Assembly (NCBI GenBank): GCA_024206195.1
Contig: JAAGZO010000465.1
Span: 1 to 18,499 of the forward strand
DNA length: 18,499 nucleotides
Source: a bacterium
Lineage (GTDB): Archaea > Nanoarchaeota > Nanoarchaeia > Woesearchaeales > UBA10216
Reading direction: 5' to 3'
In this document: positions 7,049 through 14,628 of the stretch, one piece after another
Layout: every line of letters begins with the position of its first letter
Numbering within the stretch: the first letter of the stretch is position 1
Position numbers and translations under genes: made by a program
The notes under the pieces: generated by a model
Seen by the model: only the letters and a program-made list of their open reading frames with translations
Databases searched by the model: none
Told to the model about the DNA's origin: nothing

Positions 7049-9076
7049 TTAAATGTTAAAAAGAGGCTTCATAATCAGGAACAGCGGTATAAATATTACT
7101 GCCACCTTACCAACAAGCTTAATCAGTATGTTAAGCGAAGGACCTGATGTGTCCTTGAACGGATCACCAACAGTATCGCCAATAACTGATGCCTTGTGTG
7201 CCTCACTTCCCTTGCCACCAAATTTGCCAGCTTCAATGTATTTCTTGGCATTATCCCAAGCACCGCCTGCATTGGACATCATTACAGCAAGCAAAAAGCC
7301 TGTTAATAATGCGCCGACAAGAAGACCGCCAAGTGCTTCAACACCAAACAGAAGCCCAACAACAATCGGAATAACAACAAGAAGTATTCCAGGAATACGC
7401 ATCTCCTTCAAAGCCATCTTTGTTGTTATGTCAATACATCTGTTATAATCCGGTTTCTTCTTACCCTTTAGAATCAAAGGTGACTTGAATTGTCGCCTTA
7501 CTTCATCAACTATTGCAGCAGCTCCCTTTCCTACTGAATTCATTGTGAACGCACAGAACATAAAGCTAAGCATACCTCCAATAAAAAGACCTGCAATAAC
7601 ATTAGGGCTGGTTATGCTAAGACTATCAATCTTTGCCACTGCAAAGAATGTTGCAAGCCATGCAAGTGCAGCTAGGGCTGCTGAAGATATCGCAAAGCCC
7701 TTACCAATTGCAGCTGTTGTATTGCCAACAGCATCAAGGGCCTCTGTCTTTCTCCTTACACTCTTACCCATACCAGCCATCTCTGCAATGCCTGCTGCAT
7801 TGTCAGCTATTGGACCATAACAATCTGTTGACAAAACAAATCCTAAAGTAACAAGCATACCTACAGCAGCGATTGCTATGCCGTAAAGACCTGCAAAAGT
7901 GAAAGCAAATACTGTGGCCAAAGCCACAAGAATAACCGGAAGAACCGTGCTCATCATACCACTTGAAAGACCAGTTATAATGTTAGGGCCAGCTCCCTGT
8001 GTTGCAGATTTTGCTATTCTCTTTACAGGGCTACTCTGATCACTGGTATAATACTCTGTAACCTTACCAACAAGGAAACCGACAACAAGACCTGTGACAA
8101 GTGCGTAAAAAATACCTATATGTTCCAGGCCAAACACATACCATGTAATAAGGAATGCAGCAACAATCATTATTGCGTTGCTTACAAGCATTCCGTGATT
8201 AAGAGCCGTTCTTACACGTTCTGTCTGCTTTGCAAAACTTCCTGCTTTGTTTGATGCTGAAACAAAGAATGTGCCTACAATTGATGAAAGAATACCTGCA
8301 ATGCCAAACAGCAAAGGAAGAATCATTCCTTTCATCTCATAAACAACTGCGCCAAGAGCCATTGCTGCAACAATAGATGAAGCGTATGACTCAAACAAAT
8401 CAGAGCCCATACCTGCAACATCACCTACATTATCGCCAACATTGTCAGCAATAACCGCAGGATTCCTAGGATCATCCTCAGGAATACCAGCTTCAACCTT
8501 TCCAACAAGATCAGCTCCTACGTCTGCGCTCTTAGTGAAAATACCGCCTCCAACCCTAAGGAACAATGCGACAATCGATGCACCGAAAGCATAGCTCAGA
8601 AGGATGTAAGGGTCATTGAAAAGAATGAACAGAATAGTAAGCATGAACAAACCAAGACCAACAACAGTGAAACCCATAACAGCGCCGCCAGAGAAAGCAA
8701 CCTGCAAACCATCATGGAAAGAACGCTTTGTTGCCTGAGCAGTCCTTGCATTAGAGCTTGTTGCAGCTTTCATTCCAATGTATCCAGCAACACATGAAGT
8801 TACAGTACCAATAATATACACCAAAGGTGCGCGATAATCATTATGATAAACAAAGAAGAGAATAACAGCCATGAGAACAGTGAAAACTGATATTGTTTTG
8901 AATTCACGCATCATGAATGCAGAAGCGCCATCCTGGATTGCCTTGCTAATCTCAACCATCTTAGGTGTTCCTGGGTCTGCCTTCAAAACACGCTTCATTA
9001 GTATGAATGCGAACATAATACCTATGAAAGAAACAATCAGTGTTATCATTAGCTCAGGTCCAAGATAAATTGACAT
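7049..9076 (-). CDS. hppA: Membrane-bound ion-pumping pyrophosphatase, copy 2 (probable Na+ type)
   Basis: A second PPi-energised ion pump, 675 aa, full length. Motifs are SADVGADLVGKVEAGIPE (183-200), DDPRNP (201-206), ADNVGDNVGD (210-219), STDCYGPIADNAAGIAEM, GNTTAAIGKGFAI, GGAWDNAKK and GDTVGDPFKDTSGPSLN. GNTTAA again predicts K+ dependence. In the gate helix GSDLFES puts Glu229 where the Na+-pumping Thermotoga enzyme has Glu246; plant H+ pumps have the Glu one turn later. This copy is therefore more likely Na+-transporting (family knowledge plus inference). The ATG at 9076 has an excellent GAGGTG site 5 nt upstream. A 6-bp hairpin includes that site. It is the upstream member of the tandem pair, 71-80 nt from copy 1. 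Confidence 0.96.
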   Translation of the reverse strand: MSIYLGPELMITLIVSFIGIMFAFILMKRVLKADPGTPKMVEISKAIQDGASAFMMREFKTISVFTVLMAVILFFVYHNDYRAPLVYIIGTVTSCVAGYIGMKAATSSNARTAQATKRSFHDGLQVAFSGGAVMGFTVVGLGLFMLTILFILFNDPYILLSYAFGASIVALFLRVGGGIFTKSADVGADLVGKVEAGIPEDDPRNPAVIADNVGDNVGDVAGMGSDLFESYASSIVAAMALGAVVYEMKGMILPLLFGIAGILSSIVGTFFVSASNKAGSFAKQTERVRTALNHGMLVSNAIMIVAAFLITWYVFGLEHIGIFYALVTGLVVGFLVGKVTEYYTSDQSSPVKRIAKSATQGAGPNIITGLSSGMMSTVLPVILVALATVFAFTFAGLYGIAIAAVGMLVTLGFVLSTDCYGPIADNAAGIAEMAGMGKSVRRKTEALDAVGNTTAAIGKGFAISSAALAALAWLATFFAVAKIDSLSITSPNVIAGLFIGGMLSFMFCAFTMNSVGKGAAAIVDEVRRQFKSPLILKGKKKPDYNRCIDITTKMALKEMRIPGILLVVIPIVVGLLFGVEALGGLLVGALLTGFLLAVMMSNAGGAWDNAKKYIEAGKFGGKGSEAHKASVIGDTVGDPFKDTSGPSLNILIKLVGKVAVIFIPLFLIMKPLFNI

Positions 9077-9083
9077 TCAAACA

Positions 9084-9098
9084 CCTCTTTTTAAGAGG
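9084..9098 (-). promoter_or_regulatory. Small hairpin covering the ribosome binding site of pyrophosphatase copy 2
   Basis: CCTCTT and AAGAGG are perfect inverted repeats around a 3-nt loop. On the minus strand the second arm supplies the GAGG of the Shine-Dalgarno sequence. If the transcript includes both arms, the site could be partly masked. The predicted transcript start (about 9093) may fall inside the hairpin, so a role is speculative. Confidence 0.35.
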
Positions 9099-9113
9099 AT
9101 AATGAAGAATATG

Positions 9114-9122
9114 CTATATAAA
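9114..9122 (-). promoter_or_regulatory. TATA box for pyrophosphatase copy 2
   Basis: On the minus strand GGTTTATATAGC lies about 42 nt before the ATG at 9076. Transcription would begin near 9093, giving a short leader with the GAGGTG ribosome binding site. Confidence 0.6.
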
Positions 9123-9130
9123 CCTTTCTA

Positions 9131-10360
9131 CTACCTCAAAGAATCAAGTATCTTCATGATTTGAGGGCCTTTTATTCTGCCTATCTTTCCCTTTTTGCAC
9201 TCTTTTTCACTGAAACCTGCTGATTTGTCTGGCTTCACGCCCTTGCCGCAGATTACCAGCGGAACAGGGTCTGCTGAGTGCGCTTTCATTGCACAAGGCG
9301 TGCAGTGATCTGCTGTGATTGCAATTATTGTGTCCTTTAAACTGATTTTTTTTAGGAGTGGTGTTAAGAAGTGCTTATCAATGTCTTCCAGGCTCTTTTT
9401 TTTGCCCTTGAAATCACCATCATGACCAAACAAATCAGGTCCTTTGATATGGATGTATAGCGCGTCAAACTTCTTTATTGAAGCAAGTGTTTTCTTAAAA
9501 CGCAAATCAAGACCTTTTTTTACGGATTTTGATAAAGGAAGTGTTACTACGCTCATGCCTGCTAAACGGCCAATACCAACTTCCAAAGGCATGTCAGCAA
9601 GGATTGCCCATTTTCCTTTACGCCTTGGAAGGTCTGGAACCTTATTTCCAGCATCCCTGCAAATGATGAGGTTAGCAGCAAGTTTTCCCTGCTTTTTCCT
9701 TTTCTTGTTAACAGGATGTTTATCGAGAACTTCAAACACTTTTTCTGTGAACTCATTAACTAATTCTGCGCTGCGCTTTGCCCCTCTCTTTAGCGGCTTG
9801 CACTTCTGTAAAACCATAGGGAACTTTGCAAGAGCTTCTGGAACTCCTTTTTTTGTAACTCTGTAAGCAGGGTCTGTGTTTGTTATTGCTGAAGAAAGCT
9901 TGGTTTTTGATTTTATCACCAAAGCTGCCCTGTGAGCAATTGTTGATTCAAAGTAAAAGGATGCATTCTTCAGCTTTACTTTTTTGTTTACTGCTGCAGC
10001 AAGTTTTTTTGCTTCATCAGATTTCAAACTGCGTGCGACTCGCCTGTCAACAAGCTTTTTCCCATCAGAACTTGTTGCAAAGTTGGTTCTTATTGCAAGC
10101 ATTCCATTCTTCATATCAACACCTGCACCCTCTGCTTCCAAAGGACCTCTGCCGGTGTAATACTTATGCGGATTATATCCTAGAATTGAGATAACTGCGG
10201 AGTCGGATTCCGGAGCAATGCCAGGTATAACATTTACAAGGCCTGTCTTGCCCTGCTTTGCGAGAAAATCCATTGTTGGTGTTGCTGCTGCAGCTAAAGG
10301 TGTTTTCTTTTTTCCTGGCCTATCACCCATTCCATCAAGGACTATGAATAGCAGTTTCAT
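9131..10360 (-). CDS. apgM: 2,3-bisphosphoglycerate-independent phosphoglycerate mutase, archaeal type
   Basis: Interconverts 3- and 2-phosphoglycerate in lower glycolysis or gluconeogenesis, in the cytosol. It belongs to the alkaline-phosphatase superfamily. At 409 aa it has the usual ApgM length. The N-terminus MKLLFIVLDGMGDRP carries metal-binding Asp9. PESDSAVISILGYNP (50-64) is the segment that holds the serine nucleophile in this family. YYTGRGPLEAEG (68-79) is a family signature. Near the C-terminus, HIKGPDLFGHDGDF and ITADHCTPCAMKAHSADPVP supply further Asp/His metal ligands. A TATA box sits about 27 nt before the ATG, suggesting a leaderless transcript separate from enolase. Lying directly behind enolase, it gives two consecutive glycolytic steps side by side. 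Confidence 0.96.
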   Translation of the reverse strand: MKLLFIVLDGMGDRPGKKKTPLAAAATPTMDFLAKQGKTGLVNVIPGIAPESDSAVISILGYNPHKYYTGRGPLEAEGAGVDMKNGMLAIRTNFATSSDGKKLVDRRVARSLKSDEAKKLAAAVNKKVKLKNASFYFESTIAHRAALVIKSKTKLSSAITNTDPAYRVTKKGVPEALAKFPMVLQKCKPLKRGAKRSAELVNEFTEKVFEVLDKHPVNKKRKKQGKLAANLIICRDAGNKVPDLPRRKGKWAILADMPLEVGIGRLAGMSVVTLPLSKSVKKGLDLRFKKTLASIKKFDALYIHIKGPDLFGHDGDFKGKKKSLEDIDKHFLTPLLKKISLKDTIIAITADHCTPCAMKAHSADPVPLVICGKGVKPDKSAGFSEKECKKGKIGRIKGPQIMKILDSLR

Positions 10361-10382
10361 GATAACATCTTAGAAACAGGGC

Positions 10383-10390
10383 TATTTATA
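10383..10390 (-). promoter_or_regulatory. TATA box for apgM
   Basis: On the minus strand TATAAATA lies in the 42-nt gap after enolase, centred about 27 nt before the apgM ATG. This predicts a leaderless mRNA and an apgM promoter independent of the enolase operon. Confidence 0.6.
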
Positions 10391-10402
10391 CTTTGTTATT
10401 TT

Positions 10403-11644
10403 TTAGAATGAAGCGTATCTTGCTTTTTTTCCTAGTGATTCTTCTATTCTGATCAGCTGATTGTATTTTGCCAGTCGTTCTGATCTGCATGGTGCGCCTG
10501 ATTTTATCTGGCCGCATGCAAGCGCAACTGATAAGTCAGCGATAAAACTATCTTCAGTCTCGCCTGAACGATGACTTACCATGACTTTCCACTTATTTTT
10601 TATTGCCATGTTTGCAGCATCCATTGCCTCTGTAAGTGTTCCTATCTGATTTACTTTCAGCAATAAACAATTGCATGACTTTGCTTTGATTGCTTTCTTT
10701 ATTCTGTTTGTATTGGTAACTAAAAGATCATCTCCAACAATCTGTATTTTTGATTCTTTGGTTAAATCTGCAAAGCTCTTGAAGTCATCCTCATTGAATG
10801 GGTCTTCAATTGAGATTATTGGATAGCTTTTTACAAGATCGAGATAATAATCAACCAGCTTTGATGCCGAGTATTTTCTTTCGAGATTATATACACCCTG
10901 GGAGTAAAATTCTGATGCAGCGCAGTCCATTGCAATCTTCATCTTTCCTTTGTAGCCTGCAATGTCAATTGCTTTTTCCAGAATGTTCAGCGCTTCAGTG
11001 GCATTCTTAAGATTCGGAGCAAAGCCGCCCTCATCACCTACATTAACTGCGGTCTTGCCATATTTTTTTGCAATTACTTTTTTCAATATGTGATATGTCT
11101 CTGCAGACATTCTTATTGCATCCTTGAATGATTTTGCTTTAACAGGTGCAATCATGAACTCCTGCATCTTAAGGTCACCAGCAGCGTGTTTTCCGCCATT
11201 GATTACATTGCAGAATGGAACTGGAAGAATGAATTTCTTTTTTCCAAGCAACTCGAATAATTGGATTCCTTTAGTATTTGCTGCTGCACGGGCATTTGCC
11301 ATGCTTATTGCAAGGATTGCATTTGCTCCTAACTTTGACTTGTTCTTTGTTGCATCAGCATCAATCAGCTTTTTATCAATTTGAGTCTGCTTTGTGCAGT
11401 CCATGCCAACAATTTTCTTAGAAAGTGTCTTGTTTATGTTATTAACTGCTTTTAGAACACCATTTCCCTGGAATCTTTTGTCATTATCCCTTAGCTCAAC
11501 AGCTTCATGGGTCCCTGTAGAAGCTCCAGAAGGAACTATTGCTCTTCCGAAGGTTTTTCCTGCGTAAACCTCTGCTTCAACAGTCGGTTTGCCGCGTGAA
11601 TCAAGCACCTCACGTGCATACACTCTTTTTATTTTGTTGTCCAT
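10403..11644 (-). CDS. eno: Enolase (phosphopyruvate hydratase)
   Basis: Converts 2-phosphoglycerate to phosphoenolpyruvate, the step after the mutase encoded next to it. 413 aa is normal for archaeal enolases. Signatures are VYAREVLDSRGKPTVEAEV at the N-terminus, the mobile loop SGASTGTHEAVELRD, and NVGDEGGFAPNL. The metal ligands lie in IAMDCAASEFY, SIEDPFNEDD and QIVGDDLLVTN. The catalytic Lys region is LLLKVNQIGTLTEA, followed by the substrate loop MVSHRSGETEDSFIADL. The ATG is one base after the stop of the PAC2 gene, so it is in the translation operon and probably translationally coupled. No promoter of its own is apparent. The reading frame is intact with no unusual insertions. Confidence 0.97.
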   Translation of the reverse strand: MDNKIKRVYAREVLDSRGKPTVEAEVYAGKTFGRAIVPSGASTGTHEAVELRDNDKRFQGNGVLKAVNNINKTLSKKIVGMDCTKQTQIDKKLIDADATKNKSKLGANAILAISMANARAAANTKGIQLFELLGKKKFILPVPFCNVINGGKHAAGDLKMQEFMIAPVKAKSFKDAIRMSAETYHILKKVIAKKYGKTAVNVGDEGGFAPNLKNATEALNILEKAIDIAGYKGKMKIAMDCAASEFYSQGVYNLERKYSASKLVDYYLDLVKSYPIISIEDPFNEDDFKSFADLTKESKIQIVGDDLLVTNTNRIKKAIKAKSCNCLLLKVNQIGTLTEAMDAANMAIKNKWKVMVSHRSGETEDSFIADLSVALACGQIKSGAPCRSERLAKYNQLIRIEESLGKKARYASF

Positions 11645-11645
11645 C

Positions 11646-12437
11646 TTAACCTATATAGCTAACATCTTTACCTATCTTACTCGTAAGCTTGCGAAGTTTT
11701 GAGCTTTTTGGCAGGTCAGCTATGCGCTTCTTTTTTGTTACCTCTGCCTCTATCTCATCTACTTCTTTGTCAAGTTCCTTTAGATCGATATTTAGTTTAA
11801 GCTTATTGCTAAGAACATTAACCAACTCTCTTGCACCCTTTAATCCCAGGTACATTGGATGACCATATGTTTCTGCAAGGAATGAAACTCCTTCTATGTT
11901 TCTTCTCTTTGCAAGGCCTAAAAGGAGCCCTGAAACACCTATGATTGGACCTACTATGCCATACAGCTTGTTCTCAAGTTCTGTACCAGCCATGTATTTC
12001 TTGATTGTTTTCTTTGAGTTACCTGTGCAGAAAATCTTTGGTTTCTTTGGGACATTTGGCAAACCTATTCCACCAAGTGTTATAAGCTCTTTTCCCTTAA
12101 AACTCGCAAGCAAATCAAGGATTGCTTCTGAGAATTCATAGGATGAAATCTCATCTATTGGCTGAACATCTCCTGCAAGCAACAATATGTCCTTGTTACC
12201 AACTTTCTTATGATAAATAGAAATTGATGGCAGCTCAACGAGATTGTCCTCGTTTACAAAAACAGAGTGAGGCATTGTATATGAGAATACCTGGTATAAT
12301 TTTTTTGCCTTGATCTCATCTATTATGAAATCTATGGCAACCTTTCCAACATTACCTATTCCAGGAAGACCCTCTAAAAGAATTGGATTATTCAATTTAG
12401 GAATTGGTGCAACCTTCTCTATTTTCCAGCTACTCAT
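11646..12437 (-). CDS. PAC2-family protein (proteasome assembly chaperone-like)
   Basis: A 263-aa member of the archaeal PAC2/COG2047 group. Its better-studied relatives (PbaB-type) help proteasome alpha rings assemble, but a role here is only inferred. The N-terminal ILLEGLPGIGNVGKVAIDFI (19-38) is the family hallmark. Further matches are LLLAGDVQP, TLGGIGLPNVPKKPKIF, IVGPIIGVSGLLLGLA and FLAETYGHPMYLGLKGARE. A charged helical tail (about 215-263, rich in Lys/Asp/Glu) follows. The C-terminus is VSYIG, so the Tyr is third from the end and does not form a canonical HbYX motif. A strong GAGGTGA site lies 7 nt before the ATG. It sits between nop10 and enolase, a common archaeal neighbourhood. 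Confidence 0.88.
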   Translation of the reverse strand: MSSWKIEKVAPIPKLNNPILLEGLPGIGNVGKVAIDFIIDEIKAKKLYQVFSYTMPHSVFVNEDNLVELPSISIYHKKVGNKDILLLAGDVQPIDEISSYEFSEAILDLLASFKGKELITLGGIGLPNVPKKPKIFCTGNSKKTIKKYMAGTELENKLYGIVGPIIGVSGLLLGLAKRRNIEGVSFLAETYGHPMYLGLKGARELVNVLSNKLKLNIDLKELDKEVDEIEAEVTKKKRIADLPKSSKLRKLTSKIGKDVSYIG

Positions 12438-12451
12438 TAATTCTTCACCTC

Positions 12452-12604
12452 TTAAACGAGACTCTTAGCGAGTCTTCTATAATGACCATAACGATCTTCT
12501 GGGCTGTACTTAGGCGGTTTTGGTATGCATGTTCTTCTTCCGCACCCAGGACACATTGATTTCATTGTATATGCGCCACATGAACATTTCATTATATGAT
12601 TCAT
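12452..12604 (-). CDS. nop10: H/ACA ribonucleoprotein protein Nop10
   Basis: A 50-aa protein starting MNHIMKCSCGAYTMKSMCPG and ending in YGHYRRLAKSLV. Nop10 binds the pseudouridine synthase Cbf5 in H/ACA small RNPs, which modify rRNA guided by H/ACA RNAs. Four Cys in two CxC/CxxC pairs (7 and 9, 18 and 21) form the zinc ribbon. PPKYSPEDRYGHYRR (30-44) is the conserved C-terminal helix region. The ATG overlaps the stop of aIF2-alpha in an ATGA arrangement, so translation is coupled. The aIF2-alpha/nop10/PAC2 order is a well-known archaeal cluster. It is too short for many gene finders but is unmistakable in sequence. Confidence 0.95.
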   Translation of the reverse strand: MNHIMKCSCGAYTMKSMCPGCGRRTCIPKPPKYSPEDRYGHYRRLAKSLV

Positions 12605-13374
12605 GCTTCATTCCTCACAAATTCTCCAACGCCCTTATTATCCTTCATGAAATCTATTGACTTGTTTGTTGCTGTTTCCATCAGTTTCTCTGCTTCTTTG
12701 TAATTAGGAGCCTTAACAGAAACACCATAATTGCCTGCTCCAACGTAATTTATGGCTACACCACAATCAACTGCTTTCTTTAGAGCGTCTTTGACAATTT
12801 CCACTCCATCAGGAGCATAGCTTGTAAGCACAAGTTTTCCTTTGATACATACCTCTGCAGGCTTCATACGCTGCTTAATGATATCTGTGATTTCATCAGC
12901 AACCTGCTTTGATATGCCTAGCTTTTGCAGGTCAGCGTTTCCTTCAACAACATCCATAAAACAACCGAAAAGAGAGTGGTATTCTGATTCAATTTTTGAT
13001 GCGCACTCTGCGTAAATATCTTTTGTGTCTTTCTTGAGCTTATTTGCAACAAACTCAAGTATCTTCTCTGCCTTTTGCTGCTGCTTTGCCTCATTGATCT
13101 TGTTTCTCCTTTGAGCATCAGTAACTCTTCTCAGGGAAACATCAACCTGGCCGCGCTCACGGTTTACCCGTAGAACCTTGCATACAACAACCTTGCCTTC
13201 CTTAACAAAGTCACGCATGTTTCTTATTCTTCCTGGAGAAACCTCTGAGATGTGAATCATGCCATTAAGGTTGTATTCATCTATTGTTACGAATACAGAA
13301 TTACTCTGCACACTCGTAACTGTGCATAGAACAAGTTCTGACTCTTCAGGAAAACCTAGTCTCCTTATTAACAT
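12601..13374 (-). CDS. Translation initiation factor 2 subunit alpha (aIF2-alpha)
   Basis: The alpha subunit of the heterotrimeric factor that delivers initiator Met-tRNA to the small ribosomal subunit. 257 aa, family length. Residues about 11-85 form an S1 beta-barrel (ELVLCTVTSVQSNSVFVTID, GMIHISEVSPGRIRNMRDFV, VKVLRV..ERGQVDVSLRRV). A helical domain follows (about 86-175), then the C-terminal alpha/beta domain (about 176-257) that contacts the gamma subunit. The ATG directly abuts the S27e stop. GGAGGT in the last S27e codons, about 10 nt upstream, serves as ribosome binding site. Its stop overlaps the nop10 start by ATGA. Confidence 0.96.
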   Translation of the reverse strand: MLIRRLGFPEESELVLCTVTSVQSNSVFVTIDEYNLNGMIHISEVSPGRIRNMRDFVKEGKVVVCKVLRVNRERGQVDVSLRRVTDAQRRNKINEAKQQQKAEKILEFVANKLKKDTKDIYAECASKIESEYHSLFGCFMDVVEGNADLQKLGISKQVADEITDIIKQRMKPAEVCIKGKLVLTSYAPDGVEIVKDALKKAVDCGVAINYVGAGNYGVSVKAPNYKEAEKLMETATNKSIDFMKDNKGVGEFVRNEA

Positions 13375-13560
13375 TTATTCTAGTACCTCCAGAACTCTTG
13401 ACTTGATTCTGGATTTTCCTCCGGTTGGCTCAACTAATAGTTTTGCACAAATAAGGCACTTAATCTTTGTAGTTGCCTTGCCGAAGATTATTTGTTCATT
13501 CTTACATCTAGGACATCTGATCTTGATGAATTTGGATACAGGCTCCTTTATTTTTACCAT
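13375..13560 (-). CDS. rps27e: Small ribosomal subunit protein eS27 (S27e)
   Basis: A 61-aa zinc-binding ribosomal protein. Two CxxC pairs (CPRC at 16-19, CLIC at 35-38) form the zinc ribbon, and GGKSRIKSRVLEVLE closes the chain as in archaeal S27e. The frame is open five codons further upstream, but GGAGGTG at 13568-13574 lies about 7 nt before the ATG at 13560 and fixes this start. It is followed without a gap by aIF2-alpha and preceded by L44e, the standard archaeal order. Confidence 0.96.
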   Translation of the reverse strand: MVKIKEPVSKFIKIRCPRCKNEQIIFGKATTKIKCLICAKLLVEPTGGKSRIKSRVLEVLE

Positions 13561-13599
13561 AAAATGCACCTCCAATGCATATAGAAGAAATAAGCAAGT

Positions 13600-13609
13600 G
13601 TTTAAAAAC
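13600..13609 (-). promoter_or_regulatory. TATA box for the S27e-aIF2-alpha-nop10-PAC2-enolase operon
   Basis: On the minus strand GTTTTTAAAC lies in the 57-nt gap between L44e and S27e. Initiation near 13578 would leave an 18-nt leader carrying the GGAGGTG site. The five following genes abut, overlap or nearly abut, so they probably depend on this promoter. Confidence 0.55.
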
Positions 13610-13617
13610 TTTTGGGT

Positions 13618-13926
13618 TCAGGCAAACTCTAACTTCTTAGCCCTTATACCCTTCTTCTGAGTGTGAGATTTCTTGCAAACAGTGCACTGATATCTAAGGT
13701 CAGACTTCTTTGTAGGCTTCTTACCAGTCATCTTGAACTTTGAGATAGCTGGCTTTGAATAACGACCACGGTTGCCTGTTCCTCTAGCTGCTCCTCGTCT
13801 TCTAGCTCTTATCTTTGAACCGTATGTTAGAGGGCTAGCTGACTTCTTCTTAGCAGCAGCTACCTTATGCTCTGTATGCTTTTTACAGTAAGGACAATGC
13901 CTCTTGATTGTCTTAGGTAATTTCAT
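13618..13926 (-). CDS. rpl44e: Large ribosomal subunit protein eL42 (L44e)
   Basis: A 102-aa, very basic ribosomal protein found near the ribosomal E site. It begins MKLPKTIKRHCPYCKKHTEH. Cysteine pairs CPYC (11-14) and CTVC (81-84) make the zinc ribbon, and RRRGAARGTGNRGRYSKP (42-59) matches the conserved basic core. It is slightly longer than the roughly 92-95 aa common in archaea, because of a Lys-rich C-terminal extension (KKGIRAKKLEFA). A TATA box about 25 nt before the ATG predicts a leaderless message. Confidence 0.95.
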   Translation of the reverse strand: MKLPKTIKRHCPYCKKHTEHKVAAAKKKSASPLTYGSKIRARRRGAARGTGNRGRYSKPAISKFKMTGKKPTKKSDLRYQCTVCKKSHTQKKGIRAKKLEFA

Positions 13927-13946
13927 ATAAAAAGGAGAAAAACATC

Positions 13947-13956
13947 TTATATAAAA
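13947..13956 (-). promoter_or_regulatory. TATA box for L44e
   Basis: On the minus strand TTTTATATAA is centred 25 nt before the ATG at 13926, and the intervening bases have no purine-rich ribosome binding site. Together these predict leaderless transcription. Confidence 0.65.
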
Positions 13957-13971
13957 GGCTTTTGGTGAATT

Positions 13972-14586
13972 CTACTGCTCGGAGATGACCTCTGCTCTTC
14001 CCTTCTGTATGAGGATATTAGCCAGTTCTGATGGCAGGCTTGCAATGTCCTCTTCACCAAAGGGACCATATACCTCAAGTTCTTTTCCAACGAACTTTGG
14101 CACTTCATGCAGGAATCGAACCATTGTGGTTTCTCTCTGCGATACTGCAGGTGCTTCTGGCTCCTGCGGAGCAGGCTGTGCTGGCTCTTCAGGAGGATTA
14201 GTCATCTTATTGAGCATTATATTCCTGTAAGTATCCAGCTGCGAAACAACAGACTCAAAAAGCCTGTTTTCATCCTCCAACATAGCAGAGGTGTCTATAA
14301 CATCAGAGCCTGTTCTAGAGCGGATAATAGATAAGTTTACTACTTTTTTTTCGCGTCTTTCGTAAAGCTCACGGATCATCCTGTAGATGTTCTGAACCTG
14401 CTTTGTAGTCTTGTCCTTTTCATCAGAGAATACATTAAGGGTTGGTGTTGAAAGAACCTTATTTTTATCTGCAATGTATTCAGAGAGGTTCTTGAAGAAA
14501 TCATCATCTAGCTTCTGCAATTCTTCCCTGTTCTTTTCCCTCATTAGAAGCTCAAAGATTGTCTCGTAAGTGATATTTATTGGCAA
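13972..14586 (-). CDS. GINS complex subunit, Gins51 (Sld5/Psf1) type
   Basis: A replication-fork protein of the archaeal CMG-like helicase complex (Cdc45/RecJ-MCM-GINS). 204 aa with the A-B order of the Sld5/Psf1-like Gins51 group. The helical A domain (about 5-128) includes DFFKNLSEYI and the typical LYERREKKVVNLSI (74-87). A Pro/Glu/Ala-rich linker (129-150) precedes the small beta-rich B domain (about 154-203, MVRFLHEVPKFVG, EVYGPFGEEDIASLP, LIQKGRAEVI). The start codon is TTG, supported by a GAGGGGGT site 4 nt upstream. The first internal ATG would remove 14 residues of helix 1. GINS next to L44e/S27e is a recurrent archaeal gene order. The primase small subunit gene often found upstream is replaced here by a methyltransferase. 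Confidence 0.88.
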   Translation of the reverse strand: MPINITYETIFELLMREKNREELQKLDDDFFKNLSEYIADKNKVLSTPTLNVFSDEKDKTTKQVQNIYRMIRELYERREKKVVNLSIIRSRTGSDVIDTSAMLEDENRLFESVVSQLDTYRNIMLNKMTNPPEEPAQPAPQEPEAPAVSQRETTMVRFLHEVPKFVGKELEVYGPFGEEDIASLPSELANILIQKGRAEVISEQ

Positions 14587-14619
14587 TACTACCCCCTCAG
14601 AATATAGAGTACGGCTGGT

Positions 14620-14628
14620 GTTTAAATT
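14620..14628 (-). promoter_or_regulatory. TATA box for the GINS gene
   Basis: On the minus strand AATTTAAAC overlaps the TAA stop codon of the methyltransferase. The predicted transcript start near 14598 gives a leader of about 12 nt, made up mainly of the GAGGGGGT ribosome binding site before the TTG start. Confidence 0.5.

Noticed and set aside
4965..9076. Two pyrophosphatase genes as an assembly duplication
   Set aside because: Outside the core motifs the proteins differ widely (for example at the N-termini and loops), so they are true paralogues.
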